In this document: positions 1 to 7,162 of the stretch, in pieces
Position numbering within the stretch: position 1 is the first letter of the stretch
How the letters are laid out: each line of letters begins with the position of its first letter
Origin: CAZHPR01 sp964534305
GTDB lineage: Bacteria; Patescibacteriota; Minisyncoccia; Phycocordibacterales; WO2-35-19
Assembly: GCA_964534305.1 (NCBI GenBank)
Contig: CAZHPR010000012.1
Span: forward strand, 1 to 21,474
Reading direction: 5' to 3'
Length of the DNA stretch: 21,474 nucleotides
Made by a program: the position numbers and the translations under genes
Notes under the pieces: model-generated
The model's input: only the letters and a program-made list of their open reading frames with translations
What the model was told of the DNA's origin: nothing
Databases searched by the model: none

Positions 1-35
1 AGCTAGACTCTTGAGAAATCACAAGTGCTCTTAGA

Positions 36-2000
36 TTAAGGGAAGCTTACATCAGATGTTCTCCAATCTGTCTCACCAGCCATGAAGTTGATTGTACCTG
101 CGGCACCACCAACTACCTGGTAGTTCATACCTTCAAATCCAACTGAGTATAGACCACTAGTTAGAAGTGAACCAGCTGTATTTTTACCATGGATCTGGAA
201 TGTAACTGGGATTGTAACCTCGTTACCTTCAGATATTGTGAAGCTGTTTGTAAGACCTGATGTTGTAACACCAGAAGGAACACCATATGAGGTTGAAGTA
301 GCTGCTGAGCTAATCAAACCATCATAAGAGTTGTTTCTGTAAATCTTGAAGCTTGTTGTTGAGCTTGCAAATGCAGGTGTGCCAGAAGCAGATGTACCAA
401 GCATTATGTCGCCACCAAGAGCCTTAACCTTTATGTTGAATGTAGCGTTAAGAGTTGATGTGCTTGTATTGTTTGATATAGGAGTCTGTCCTACAACAAT
501 GCTCTTGCTTACAAGAGTTACTTCAGGAGCAACGTTTCTAACACCCATCTGGTAACCAGTAGCTGTACCAGTCTTAGAAGATGAGCTTAGGCTATCACCA
601 ACTGTGTTTTCAGCTGTAATACCTGTTGAAGAAGCAGTTGTAATGAAGTTTGCAACTGTTCCATCTGCGCTTCTTACGTCAACCTTAACAGTCAAAGTCT
701 TTGTAGTGTCTTTTGGAACTACATAGTCAAAGTCTGAGAATGTTGCATAGCCAGAAGAATTTACAGCTGCGTTATCAAGTTCTGTTGAACCATCGAATAG
801 GTACATAGTTGATGATGCATTAGCAGCACCAGAACCAGTCTTTGCTACACCGAGTATGATGTCTGTTATTGTAACATCATCTTTCTCAGCCTTAACATCG
901 AATACCAATGTTGTAAGTTTGTCTAACTCGTTCTCGTTTGAACCAGAAGAAGCTACAACATCCATCTTCTTAGGAGATGAAGTGTTGAGAGACAATTTTA
1001 GAGTTGCTGAGTCAGAAAGAGTAGCGTCAACGTTCATAGACTTGGAAATATCAGAACCAGTTGTTGGACTGTACTGATCGATACCAGCACCGTCTACACC
1101 ACGTACACCGTTGTTAGCCAACTGTATTGTGTAGTTGCTTGATAGATCTGTTGAGTCAATACTTGGTCTTACATCAACCTTTATAAGGTAGTTCTTTGTT
1201 GTGTTCTTTGGAACAACAGAATTGAAACCTGATAGGGTGACATAATATCTGCTTCCTTCCTTAACAACTGTTCCAGAGTTAAGATCAATTGAAGCAAGTA
1301 CATTTGAACCATCTGTCAAATATACTTTTGAGTATATTTTGTTGTAGATAGTTGTAGCTGTACCTAGATCAAGTTTAACTCTCTGGAGAGCGATGTCAGA
1401 AGTTTTAGCTTCAACTTTGAAACCAAGAACTGATGCCATACTGTCCCCTTCGTAAACTGTTGAAGCTACACCAGAGTTTGAAGAAGTCACTGTAAGTGTA
1501 CCTTCTACTCCAGGAGTAGTTATACCTGTAGAACCACCAGTAGTTGTACCACCAGTTGTTGTCCCACCAGTTGTTGTACCTGCTGCTGCGTTAACCTTAG
1601 CCCTTGTTATAGGACCAAAGTATCCAGCTGCTGGAGAAATACCAGCCTCAGCCTGATACTTTGCAAGTGCTGACTGAGTGAGTGTTCCGAAGTAACCGTA
1701 AGCAACACCTGCTGGCATTGTTAGGTAACCCTTCTGAACTAGCCACTGCTGAAGAGCAGTAACTTCTGATCCAGTAGAACCGATTGTAAGATCGCTAGTA
1801 AACATCATGCTAGCACCAGTTGTAGAACCACCTTGTCCGGCGATCTGAGCCTGAAGCTGAGCAATCATTGCAAGCAAGCTATTTATCTGAGCTGTAAGTT
1901 CAGCTGTAGTCTGAGCACCTGCTGGAATAGCAAATGTACTCAAAGCCATAGTCAAACCTAGAAAGCCAGCAAATACCTTTGCGCTTTTTGTTTTCATCAT
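36..2000 (-). CDS. Secreted surface protein: peptidoglycan-binding domain plus beta-sandwich repeats
   Basis: A 654-residue exported protein. Residues 1-29 form a signal peptide (basic start, hydrophobic core, AGA cleavage site before Gln30). A short coiled-coil-like stretch rich in Leu, Ile, Ala and Gln follows (about 31-55). A peptidoglycan_binding_1-type domain lies at about 68-141, with the typical EVTALQQWLVQKGYL helix and two YFG-[TP]-[LI]-T segments. Next comes a Gly/Thr linker encoded by a 15-base tandem repeat. The rest is Ser/Thr-rich beta structure in about three tandem sandwich units; two share the line VPK[ND]TTK...KVDVR. It has no transmembrane anchor at its C-terminus, so cell-wall attachment through the N-terminal domain is the inference. 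Proteins of this plan are common in Parcubacteria; whether this is an S-layer, an adhesin or a pilus-like component cannot be decided here. It begins ATGATG with no clear Shine-Dalgarno. The very long leader suggests regulated, possibly high expression. Confidence 0.85.
   Translation of the reverse strand: MMKTKSAKVFAGFLGLTMALSTFAIPAGAQTTAELTAQINSLLAMIAQLQAQIAGQGGSTTGASMMFTSDLTIGSTGSEVTALQQWLVQKGYLTMPAGVAYGYFGTLTQSALAKYQAEAGISPAAGYFGPITRAKVNAAAGTTTGGTTTGGTTTGGSTGITTPGVEGTLTVTSSNSGVASTVYEGDSMASVLGFKVEAKTSDIALQRVKLDLGTATTIYNKIYSKVYLTDGSNVLASIDLNSGTVVKEGSRYYVTLSGFNSVVPKNTTKNYLIKVDVRPSIDSTDLSSNYTIQLANNGVRGVDGAGIDQYSPTTGSDISKSMNVDATLSDSATLKLSLNTSSPKKMDVVASSGSNENELDKLTTLVFDVKAEKDDVTITDIILGVAKTGSGAANASSTMYLFDGSTELDNAAVNSSGYATFSDFDYVVPKDTTKTLTVKVDVRSADGTVANFITTASSTGITAENTVGDSLSSSSKTGTATGYQMGVRNVAPEVTLVSKSIVVGQTPISNNTSTSTLNATFNIKVKALGGDIMLGTSASGTPAFASSTTSFKIYRNNSYDGLISSAATSTSYGVPSGVTTSGLTNSFTISEGNEVTIPVTFQIHGKNTAGSLLTSGLYSVGFEGMNYQVVGGAAGTINFMAGETDWRTSDVSFP
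1533..1577 (-). repeat. 15-base tandem repeat encoding Gly/Thr linker
   Basis: Three consecutive 15-base units (plus-strand form ACCACCAGTTGTTGT, one or two differences between units) lie inside the surface-protein gene. They encode the flexible GGTTT-type linker between the peptidoglycan-binding domain and the beta-sandwich region. Repeat-number variation would change linker length without shifting the frame. Confidence 0.8.
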
Positions 2001-2064
2001 GTTTTTTTATAAGTCACCACAAACTTCTTAGTTACTTTTAATATTTTTAAGAAATCTATGGATG

Positions 2065-2101
2065 TTTGGAAGATGTCTCCAAAAATAAATTCAAAGACAT
2101 C
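2065..2101 (-). promoter_or_regulatory. Two mutually exclusive hairpins in the surface-protein leader
   Basis: On the minus-strand RNA, GAUGUCU (2101-2095) can pair with AGACAUC (2078-2072) across a 16-base loop. Alternatively UUUGGA (2083-2078) can pair with UCCAAA (2070-2065) across a 7-base loop. The two stems share bases, so only one can form at a time. They lie about 65-100 bases upstream of the ATG. The pairing is seen in the sequence; a regulatory role is inference, and the stems are short and AT-rich. Confidence 0.35.
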
Positions 2102-2249
2102 AGTCTAATAAATAATTTAATAACTTAACTAATACCCAAACTCAGCAAGGAAAGACTTTTAGAAAAAATCTCAAAGCCTAATTTCCCAAAGCAAAGTAAA
2201 GGTCTCAACTAAGTACCTCGCAAATCTATAATCGACAAGACTTGTGGGC

Positions 2250-2387
2250 TTAGTGATAAGAAGGAATTTTGTATTTCAGAAATTTTCTTTCATAAAGGTA
2301 CGTGTCAGATTTTTCTGTAGATATTTTATTGTCAAAGACCGAACCAGTTGCAGAAAAATAAAACTGCTGTGCGGTGTTTGTAAACAT
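2250..2387 (-). CDS. Possible small protein (45 aa), unrecognised
   Basis: A 45-codon ATG-to-TAA frame beginning MFTNTAQQFYF and ending LKYKIPSYH lies in the otherwise gene-free 570 bases before the surface-protein gene. The frame stays open about 38 codons further upstream, to a TGA near 2505, but without an ATG, GTG or TTG start. The composition is protein-like (mixed charged, aromatic and polar residues) and it uses AGA and ATA codons as its neighbours do. There is no Shine-Dalgarno and I recognise no family. It could be a genuine small protein, the tail of a decayed gene, or chance. Its placement behind the candidate promoter at 2528-2556 would allow transcription. Confidence 0.35.
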   Translation of the reverse strand: MFTNTAQQFYFSATGSVFDNKISTEKSDTYLYERKFLKYKIPSYH

Positions 2388-2422
2388 TCTACAATCTAAA
2401 ACAGGTCTTTCAAAACAAAGTT

Positions 2423-2431
2423 TGTGGATAA
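2423..2431 (-). promoter_or_regulatory. DnaA-box-like nonamer
   Basis: TTATCCACA on the minus strand is a perfect match to the bacterial DnaA box. A second site with one mismatch, ATATTCACA, lies at 2463-2471. No dnaA, dnaN or other origin-linked gene is visible nearby, and two sites are too few to call an origin. A chance match or local DnaA-responsive regulation are both possible. Confidence 0.3.
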
Positions 2432-2477
2432 CAAAGGTTATTTTGGGGACAAGTTCCAGACTTGTGAATATTCTATG

Positions 2478-2524
2478 TAATGAAGTCTTGACAAAAGGTC
2501 ACTACCGGGCGCAAAACTTCATTA
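2478..2524 (-). promoter_or_regulatory. 5'-end stem of surface-protein leader RNA
   Basis: A perfect 9-base inverted repeat, TAATGAAGT at 2478-2486 and ACTTCATTA at 2516-2524, encloses 29 bases. Inside those is a smaller hairpin (TGAC-CTTTT-GTCA on the minus strand). The outer stem begins at the start site predicted from the promoter at 2528-2556, so the transcript would begin with a nested stem. Known 5' stems of this kind can protect mRNA from decay; that role here is inference. Confidence 0.4.
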
Positions 2525-2527
2525 TCT

Positions 2528-2556
2528 AAAATAGCACAGTTAAGATAAGGGGTCAA
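2528..2556 (-). promoter_or_regulatory. Candidate promoter for surface-protein gene
   Basis: Minus strand: TTGACC (2556-2551), a 17-base spacer, then TATTTT (2533-2528) preceded by TGC, giving an extended -10 element. The same TGnTATTTT form with 17-base spacing occurs before rpsF. It would start RNA near 2521 and give a leader of about 520 bases. The -10 hexamer is only a 4/6 match. An overlapping GATAAT at 2521-2526 is an alternative -10 without a good -35. Confidence 0.45.
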
Positions 2557-2568
2557 TTATATAGACGT

Positions 2569-3342
2569 TTAAAGAACGGAATACTTACTCCACCTTCTCT
2601 CCCCTTCTTTCTTTACCTTCCCTTCCTTTATTAGATCCATAATCTCTCTCTGGACCGTCTTCTCACTACAACCCTTTATATTAGGAACTATGTCTTTTAT
2701 ACTTGAGTTTTTATGTTTCAAAATAAAGTCATAAATCATATTCTTTCTGGTTTCTTTTCTATTATGTCTCTTTATACCATCAGGATTGATAGTATCTGTC
2801 TTTTTGTCTTTTATTAGAAGTCCTCTGACCTCGGTATTTTTGTCTGAGACAAAATCTGCCAGATTATCTTCCTTGCCTACCTCACCCTCAACTGTCTTTG
2901 ATAGTAGTGCTCTGTTTTTGGAAGCGAGCTGATCTTTAAATCTTAAGAGGTCTGAGAGAAGATAATTGAATTCATTTTTTATAATATCTGTATTCATTTT
3001 TGATAGTGATCCAGAGATTGAAGCAATATCTAAAAACGAAACAACTTCAAGTGCATGGTTTTCTATTTCAAGAATAGTTCTGCCTGTATCCAAGAGAGAT
3101 CTTGCGTCCTTCAACTTGATCGTAAGAGACAACAAATCGGAGCAAGAATCTTTTATTTTTGACTTTAATCTATCGGACTCTTCCATATTGTTGGAAACCA
3201 AAAAGACAGCTGCCGATAGGTTGTGTGTTCTTTTGTACAAACTCAAAAAATATTCAGAGCCTTTTAGGTATGAATTTAGATTAAACCATATGTCTCTAGC
3301 AGCGATAGACGTACTATTAGTATTTGAAAAATTTTTATCCAT
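2569..3342 (-). CDS. Winged-helix DNA-binding protein with helical N-terminal domain
   Basis: A 257-residue soluble protein. Residues 1 to about 140 look entirely helical (four-helix-bundle-like, vaguely recalling Avd/S23-type bundles, which I cannot confirm). A charged linker follows, then a C-terminal winged helix-turn-helix at about 200-257: KNMIYDFILKHKNSSIKDIV, then SEKTVQREIMDLIKEGKVKK and the wing GERRWSKYSVL. This matches the DeoR/MarR-like pattern in which a recognition helix precedes a basic wing. The start is supported by AAGGA four bases before ATG and by a strong promoter at 3390-3418. AAGGACA repeats around that promoter suggest it may regulate its own gene and perhaps the divergent ftsK operon; this is inference. 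The specific function is unknown. Confidence 0.75.
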   Translation of the reverse strand: MDKNFSNTNSTSIAARDIWFNLNSYLKGSEYFLSLYKRTHNLSAAVFLVSNNMEESDRLKSKIKDSCSDLLSLTIKLKDARSLLDTGRTILEIENHALEVVSFLDIASISGSLSKMNTDIIKNEFNYLLSDLLRFKDQLASKNRALLSKTVEGEVGKEDNLADFVSDKNTEVRGLLIKDKKTDTINPDGIKRHNRKETRKNMIYDFILKHKNSSIKDIVPNIKGCSEKTVQREIMDLIKEGKVKKEGERRWSKYSVL

Positions 3343-3344
3343 TT

Positions 3345-3461
3345 TGTCCTTAAAAATCGTCTTTTACACGATATATTACTGTCCTTTATATTATACTCTG
3401 TCCTTATATAAAAGTCAATATGTCACAAAAATGTCCTTGTTTATAAGGGTATTCTGTCTTT
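3345..3461. repeat. Repeated TGTCCTT (AAGGACA) boxes in divergent intergenic region
   Basis: TGTCCTT occurs at 3345-3351, 3380-3386, 3399-3405 and 3432-3438, with a variant TGTCTTT at 3455-3461, all in the same orientation. One copy lies in the promoter spacer, one just downstream of the -10 at the likely start site, one upstream of the -35, and one forms the ribosome-binding site of the winged-helix gene. This arrangement suggests operator sites for a DNA-binding protein. Confidence 0.55.
3390..3418 (-). promoter_or_regulatory. Sigma70-type promoter of the winged-helix gene
   Basis: Minus strand: TTGACT (3418-3413), exactly 17 bases, then a perfect TATAAT (3395-3390). The predicted start is near 3383, giving a leader of about 40 bases that ends in AAGGACAAA-ATG. 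It is the best-matching promoter in the window. Confidence 0.8.
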
Positions 3462-3521
3462 GACCTTTAGTCAAGCTGGGGTGAGATATCCAAAGCTTTG
3501 TAAATAAAGAATAATATTTTG

Positions 3522-3530
3522 TGATATTAT
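3522..3530 (+). promoter_or_regulatory. Extended -10 element of ftsK, leaderless arrangement
   Basis: TGATATTAT (TG-n plus TATTAT) ends 8 bases before the ATG at 3539, so RNA would begin within a base or two of the start codon. There is no well-spaced -35. The only Shine-Dalgarno-like bases, AGG, sit 2 bases before the ATG, too close to work well. Confidence 0.45.
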
Positions 3531-3538
3531 TTTTAGGT

Positions 3539-5722
3539 ATGGCAAAAAGAAAAAACGGCAAGAAAGAAAAGGAGGATATTGATATAAAAAAAACCGGAGG
3601 ACTACAGGAGGAAACAATGTCTTGGATACTAGCGATCGTATTTTTTATTCTTTTTATTTTCTTTTCATTGGGAGCCCTAGGCAAAGCTGGAGTAGTCGGC
3701 TCTTATGTTTTTAAGATACTCTCTATCTTATTTGGTCTTGGGTACTACCTTATACCTCTGCTCCTGCTTTCACTCTCTATATCATCGGCAATGTCAGTAA
3801 AGAAATCTTTTGGTACCACCAAATTGATCGGCGCTTTTACATTCTTTGCTTCTTCTCTTGCACTACTCGAGCTCGCACTAGAAAACCGAGGTGGGTTTGT
3901 TGGTGGTATCTTGGAAAAACCTTTGGTCAGACTCTTTGATGTATACGCAAGCGCGATCATACTTACCGGCATAGCAATCATCGGAATAATCACCATGTTT
4001 GATACTCCAAATATTCTTGGGTTATTCAGAAGAAGAAAAGATGAGGAAGAGGAAAAAGAGGAAGATATGAACATAAAGGGAGTCGTGGAGAGTTTGCCTC
4101 CCAAAGAAGTTGTACCCCAACCTGTGATACGAGGGAATGATCAGAACAAGAAAGAGACCGACGAGAAGAAAAATCTTGATGATATAAAGATGACCAAATC
4201 AAACATTTCCTTTAAACAATTCATCCCTCCCCCACTCTCCCTGCTCGAGAGAGACAAAGGTAAGCCCGAGGTCGGTGATATCAAAGCAAATGCAAATATA
4301 ATAAAGAGGACTCTACAAAATTTTGGAATCATCGTAGAGATGGACGAGATATCTATCGGTCCATCAGTTACTAGATACTCACTCAAACCAGCAGAAGGGG
4401 TCAAGCTCTCAAAAATACTTGGACTTCAAAACAATCTTGAACTGGCTCTTGCAGCACACCCAGTAAGGATTGAAGCGCCGATACCTGGTAAGTCACTTGT
4501 TGGAATTGAAATACCAAATACAGTAAAGACCACTGTCGGTATGGCCTCCATACTTTCAAATAGCGAATACTCAGAATCGGAGAAGGCACTCATGGTTGCT
4601 CTAGGTAAAGGAATCTCCGGCTCAGCCCAATTTGCAAATCTTGCAAAGATGCCGCACTTACTTATCGCTGGCGCTACTGGATCTGGAAAATCTGTGACGA
4701 TACATGCAATAATAAACTCGCTTCTGTTTAGGAATTCACCAGAAACACTCAAATTTATAATGATCGATCCAAAAAGAGTTGAGCTAACTTTGTACAACAA
4801 AATACCTCATCTGCTTACTCCAGTTATAACCGACCCAAAGAAGGCTATCATGTCTCTAAAGTGGGCCGCCAAAGAAATGGATAGGAGGTACAACATACTT
4901 GAATCAAGCAGGGTTAGAGATATAGAGTCTTATCACAAAAATATTCTATCCCCTGCGATGGAGAGAATAAAGAAAGAAAAGAGCGGAGAAGCCCCAGAGC
5001 TTATGCCGTACATAATAGTTGTAATAGATGAACTGGCAGACATAATGCAGTCATACCCTAGAGAACTGGAGGCCGCGATTGTGAGACTGGCTCAAATGAG
5101 TCGCGCAGTCGGAATACACCTTATACTTTCTACCCAGAGACCTTCGGTAAACGTCATCACCGGACTCATCAAGGCAAACATTCCTACAAGGATAGCGCTC
5201 CAAGTCGCGTCTCAGTTTGATTCTAGAACGATACTTGATAGTGCAGGCGCAGAAAAGCTACTCGGAGCTGGAGATATGCTCTACTTGTCAGGCGAAATGT
5301 CTAAACCAGTTAGACTACAATCTCCGTATATATCAGAGACAGAAGTAAAGAGAGTTGCAGAGTACTTGGCAAATACAAATGAAGATATACCGCCTTCTGA
5401 AATAAACTTAGGCGGAGAGACATCCAGCGGACCAAATGCAATATTTGATTCTAATAGTGACAACGAGGACGTAGACGATGATTTGTATGAGGAAGCAAGA
5501 GAAACAGTTATTAGGGCTGGCAAAGCTTCCACATCATTCCTCCAGAGAAAGCTTCGTATTGGCTACGCAAGAGCAGCAAGGCTTATAGATATACTAGAAG
5601 AAAAGGGTGTCATAGGAGCAGGAGAAGGAGCAAAGCCTAGAGAAGTACTGATCAAACCAGAGGGCGGTTTTGCAACTGATGATATAACTACAGATGCCGA
5701 AAGAGAAAATGATTCAATTTAA
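3539..5722 (+). CDS. ftsK: FtsK/SpoIIIE-type DNA translocase
   Basis: A 727-residue membrane-anchored DNA pump that clears chromosome ends from the division septum. It has a basic cytoplasmic tail, then about four membrane helices (roughly residues 28-155) and an acidic linker. The alpha domain follows (about 260-330, GPSVTRYSLKPAEGVKLSKI). The RecA-like motor has Walker A GATGSGKS at about 378-385 and Walker B VVIDELAD at about 494-501. A winged-helix gamma domain closes the protein (about 650-705), which in the family reads KOPS-like sites. All expected parts are present and the length is normal. A GTG at 3521 would add six residues but overlaps the -10 element, so ATG 3539 is preferred. 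An internal ATG at 3617 has a perfect AGGAGG five bases upstream and is a credible second start. It is the first gene of an ftsK-recA-efp run. Confidence 0.95.
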   Translation: MAKRKNGKKEKEDIDIKKTGGLQEETMSWILAIVFFILFIFFSLGALGKAGVVGSYVFKILSILFGLGYYLIPLLLLSLSISSAMSVKKSFGTTKLIGAFTFFASSLALLELALENRGGFVGGILEKPLVRLFDVYASAIILTGIAIIGIITMFDTPNILGLFRRRKDEEEEKEEDMNIKGVVESLPPKEVVPQPVIRGNDQNKKETDEKKNLDDIKMTKSNISFKQFIPPPLSLLERDKGKPEVGDIKANANIIKRTLQNFGIIVEMDEISIGPSVTRYSLKPAEGVKLSKILGLQNNLELALAAHPVRIEAPIPGKSLVGIEIPNTVKTTVGMASILSNSEYSESEKALMVALGKGISGSAQFANLAKMPHLLIAGATGSGKSVTIHAIINSLLFRNSPETLKFIMIDPKRVELTLYNKIPHLLTPVITDPKKAIMSLKWAAKEMDRRYNILESSRVRDIESYHKNILSPAMERIKKEKSGEAPELMPYIIVVIDELADIMQSYPRELEAAIVRLAQMSRAVGIHLILSTQRPSVNVITGLIKANIPTRIALQVASQFDSRTILDSAGAEKLLGAGDMLYLSGEMSKPVRLQSPYISETEVKRVAEYLANTNEDIPPSEINLGGETSSGPNAIFDSNSDNEDVDDDLYEEARETVIRAGKASTSFLQRKLRIGYARAARLIDILEEKGVIGAGEGAKPREVLIKPEGGFATDDITTDAERENDSI

Positions 5723-6074
5723 TGAACCGAAAAGAATAGACGCAAAGAAAATACTTTGGATATTACCTATACTAATATTTGTTGCGTACGGTATTTTTAA
5801 CGCTAGAAATTTTATCTTTGGCCCTTCTATAGAAGTGGTAGAGCCCGAGGCAAACCTCCTAAGCGAAAACCGTTTGATATCTATAAAAGGCTTTGCAAAA
5901 AATACTTCTTTTCTAAAACTCAACAATAGAAGTATTTTTACAGATAAGGAGGGCTACTTTAACGAAAAATTGTTGCTAAACAACGGCTATAATATAATAC
6001 AGATAGTCGGCCGGGACCGGTTTAGGAACGAGACAAAAAAAGAGTTTAGGGTGTATTATGTAGGTAATTCTTAA
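5709..6074 (+). CDS. Small single-pass membrane protein with Ig-like outer domain
   Basis: A 121-residue protein overlapping the 3' end of ftsK by 14 bases. It has a short basic N-terminus, one membrane helix (about residues 12-34), then about 80 residues of beta-rich sequence. The pattern ISIKGFAKNTSFLKLNNRSI, followed by DKEGYF and NGYNIIQIVGRDRF, resembles the glucodextranase B-like/Ig-like modules often seen in Patescibacteria. The start at 5709 is chosen over an in-frame ATG at 5694 because GAAAGAG stands just before it. Tight overlap with ftsK implies translational coupling. The function is unknown; it may act at the envelope or the septum. Confidence 0.75.
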   Translation: MIQFNEPKRIDAKKILWILPILIFVAYGIFNARNFIFGPSIEVVEPEANLLSENRLISIKGFAKNTSFLKLNNRSIFTDKEGYFNEKLLLNNGYNIIQIVGRDRFRNETKKEFRVYYVGNS

Positions 6075-6091
6075 TAACTAAAAGAAAAAAT

Positions 6092-7120
6092 ATGGCAAAA
6101 GAAAAGAAGGTAAAAGAAGCTAAGCAGGTTGAAAATACAAATAAAAACTCGAAGGCAGAAGATGCTATAAGAGAAATAAAAAACAAGTTTGGTGATGATA
6201 GCATAATGATGCTCGGAGAAGCTCCAAAGGTAGACGTCGGAGTGATCCCAACTGGATCCTTGGGGCTAGACAGCGCACTCGGTGTTGGTGGAGTACCGAG
6301 AGGAAGAATTATAGAAATATTTGGACCAGAATCTTCTGGAAAGACTACCCTATCTCTACATATAATCGCAGAAGCCCAAAAGCTCGGGGGTGTGTGTGCA
6401 TTTATAGACGCCGAACACGCGCTCGATCCAGAATACGCAAAAAGAATCGGTGTAAAAATAGACGAACTTCTTATATCTCAACCTGACACCGGAGAGCAAG
6501 CTCTTGAGATCGTAGAGTCCCTCGTACGTTCTGGAAAAATTGATGTGGTAACAATAGACTCAGTGGCCGCCCTTACTCCAAAAGATGAGATTGAGGGAGA
6601 CATGGGAGCGCATCACGTGGGTAAACAAGCACGCCTTATGAGCCAAGCTCTTAGGAAACTGACTGCAATCGTCGCAAAATCAAAAACAACTGTTATTTTT
6701 ATAAACCAAATCAGGATGCAAATCGGAGTTATGTTTGGTAACCCAGAGACTACCCCAGGCGGCAAAGCTCTCAAATTTTATACTTCTGTCCGTCTTGATA
6801 TAAGAAGAATCGCCCAGATAAAGAAAGGCGAGGAAATCATGGGCGGCAGAGTACGAGTAAAGGTGGTAAAAAACAAAGTCGCTGCTCCATTTAAACAAAC
6901 AGAATTTGATCTTATGTACAACGAGGGTATTTCCAAAGAGGGAGAAATAATTGCCCTGGGTGAAAAGCTTGGGATTATTACCAAATCTGGTGCATCTTAC
7001 AAGTACGGTGAGACTCCCCTCGGCCGAGGCTACGATGCCACTCGTCAGGTCCTCCGGGAGGACAAAAAACTATCTGATAAAATACTTACAGAAATCAGAA
7101 GTAGACTAAAGGAGTTATAG
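6092..7120 (+). CDS. recA: Recombinase RecA
   Basis: A 342-residue RecA, the strand-exchange ATPase for recombinational repair. Walker A GPESSGKT is at 78-85, Walker B VVTIDSVAAL is near 152-161, and the L2 region has QIGVMFGNPETTPGG at about 210-224. Around 171-179 the usual MGDSHVGLQ reads MGAHHVGKQ, and the usual TTGGNALKFY reads TTPGGKALKFY; both are substitutions in conserved DNA-binding-loop neighbourhoods. A lysine-rich N-terminal extension of about 20 residues precedes the core and the acidic C-terminal tail is missing. The gene follows the small membrane protein by 17 bases and has no clear Shine-Dalgarno. The stop is TAG. Confidence 0.97.
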   Translation: MAKEKKVKEAKQVENTNKNSKAEDAIREIKNKFGDDSIMMLGEAPKVDVGVIPTGSLGLDSALGVGGVPRGRIIEIFGPESSGKTTLSLHIIAEAQKLGGVCAFIDAEHALDPEYAKRIGVKIDELLISQPDTGEQALEIVESLVRSGKIDVVTIDSVAALTPKDEIEGDMGAHHVGKQARLMSQALRKLTAIVAKSKTTVIFINQIRMQIGVMFGNPETTPGGKALKFYTSVRLDIRRIAQIKKGEEIMGGRVRVKVVKNKVAAPFKQTEFDLMYNEGISKEGEIIALGEKLGIITKSGASYKYGETPLGRGYDATRQVLREDKKLSDKILTEIRSRLKEL

Positions 7121-7162
7121 ATGATAGACTGTTCCCTATTATGTTGGAATACAATGAAATAA
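7121..7162 (+). CDS. Possible 13-codon leader ORF overlapping the efp start
   Basis: AAGGAG at 7109-7114, within the end of recA, stands six bases before an ATG at 7121. This opens a frame MIDCSLLCWNTMK followed by TAA. The frame overlaps the efp start (7141) by 22 bases in another phase. The efp ATG has no Shine-Dalgarno of its own. The site may be a translated leader that couples or competes with efp translation, or simply a by-product of recA codons. Confidence 0.35.
   Translation: MIDCSLLCWNTMK

Noticed and set aside
2488..2530. Plus-strand promoter from TTGACA at 2488-2493
   Set aside because: No -10-like hexamer lies at 16-18 bases; the TTGACA is part of a small hairpin on the opposite strand.
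2966..3463. 165-codon plus-strand frame opposite the winged-helix gene
   Set aside because: It lies antisense to a gene with an excellent promoter and a recognisable DNA-binding domain; the composition is that of a mirror frame.
3521..3538. GTG at 3521 as the ftsK start
   Set aside because: It overlaps the extended -10 element, and the next ATG gives the usual basic N-terminus.
3415..3684. Open frame on the minus strand overlapping the start of ftsK
   Set aside because: It is antisense to a clear FtsK start and its promoter region, has no recognisable domain, and follows from the codon pattern of the plus-strand gene.
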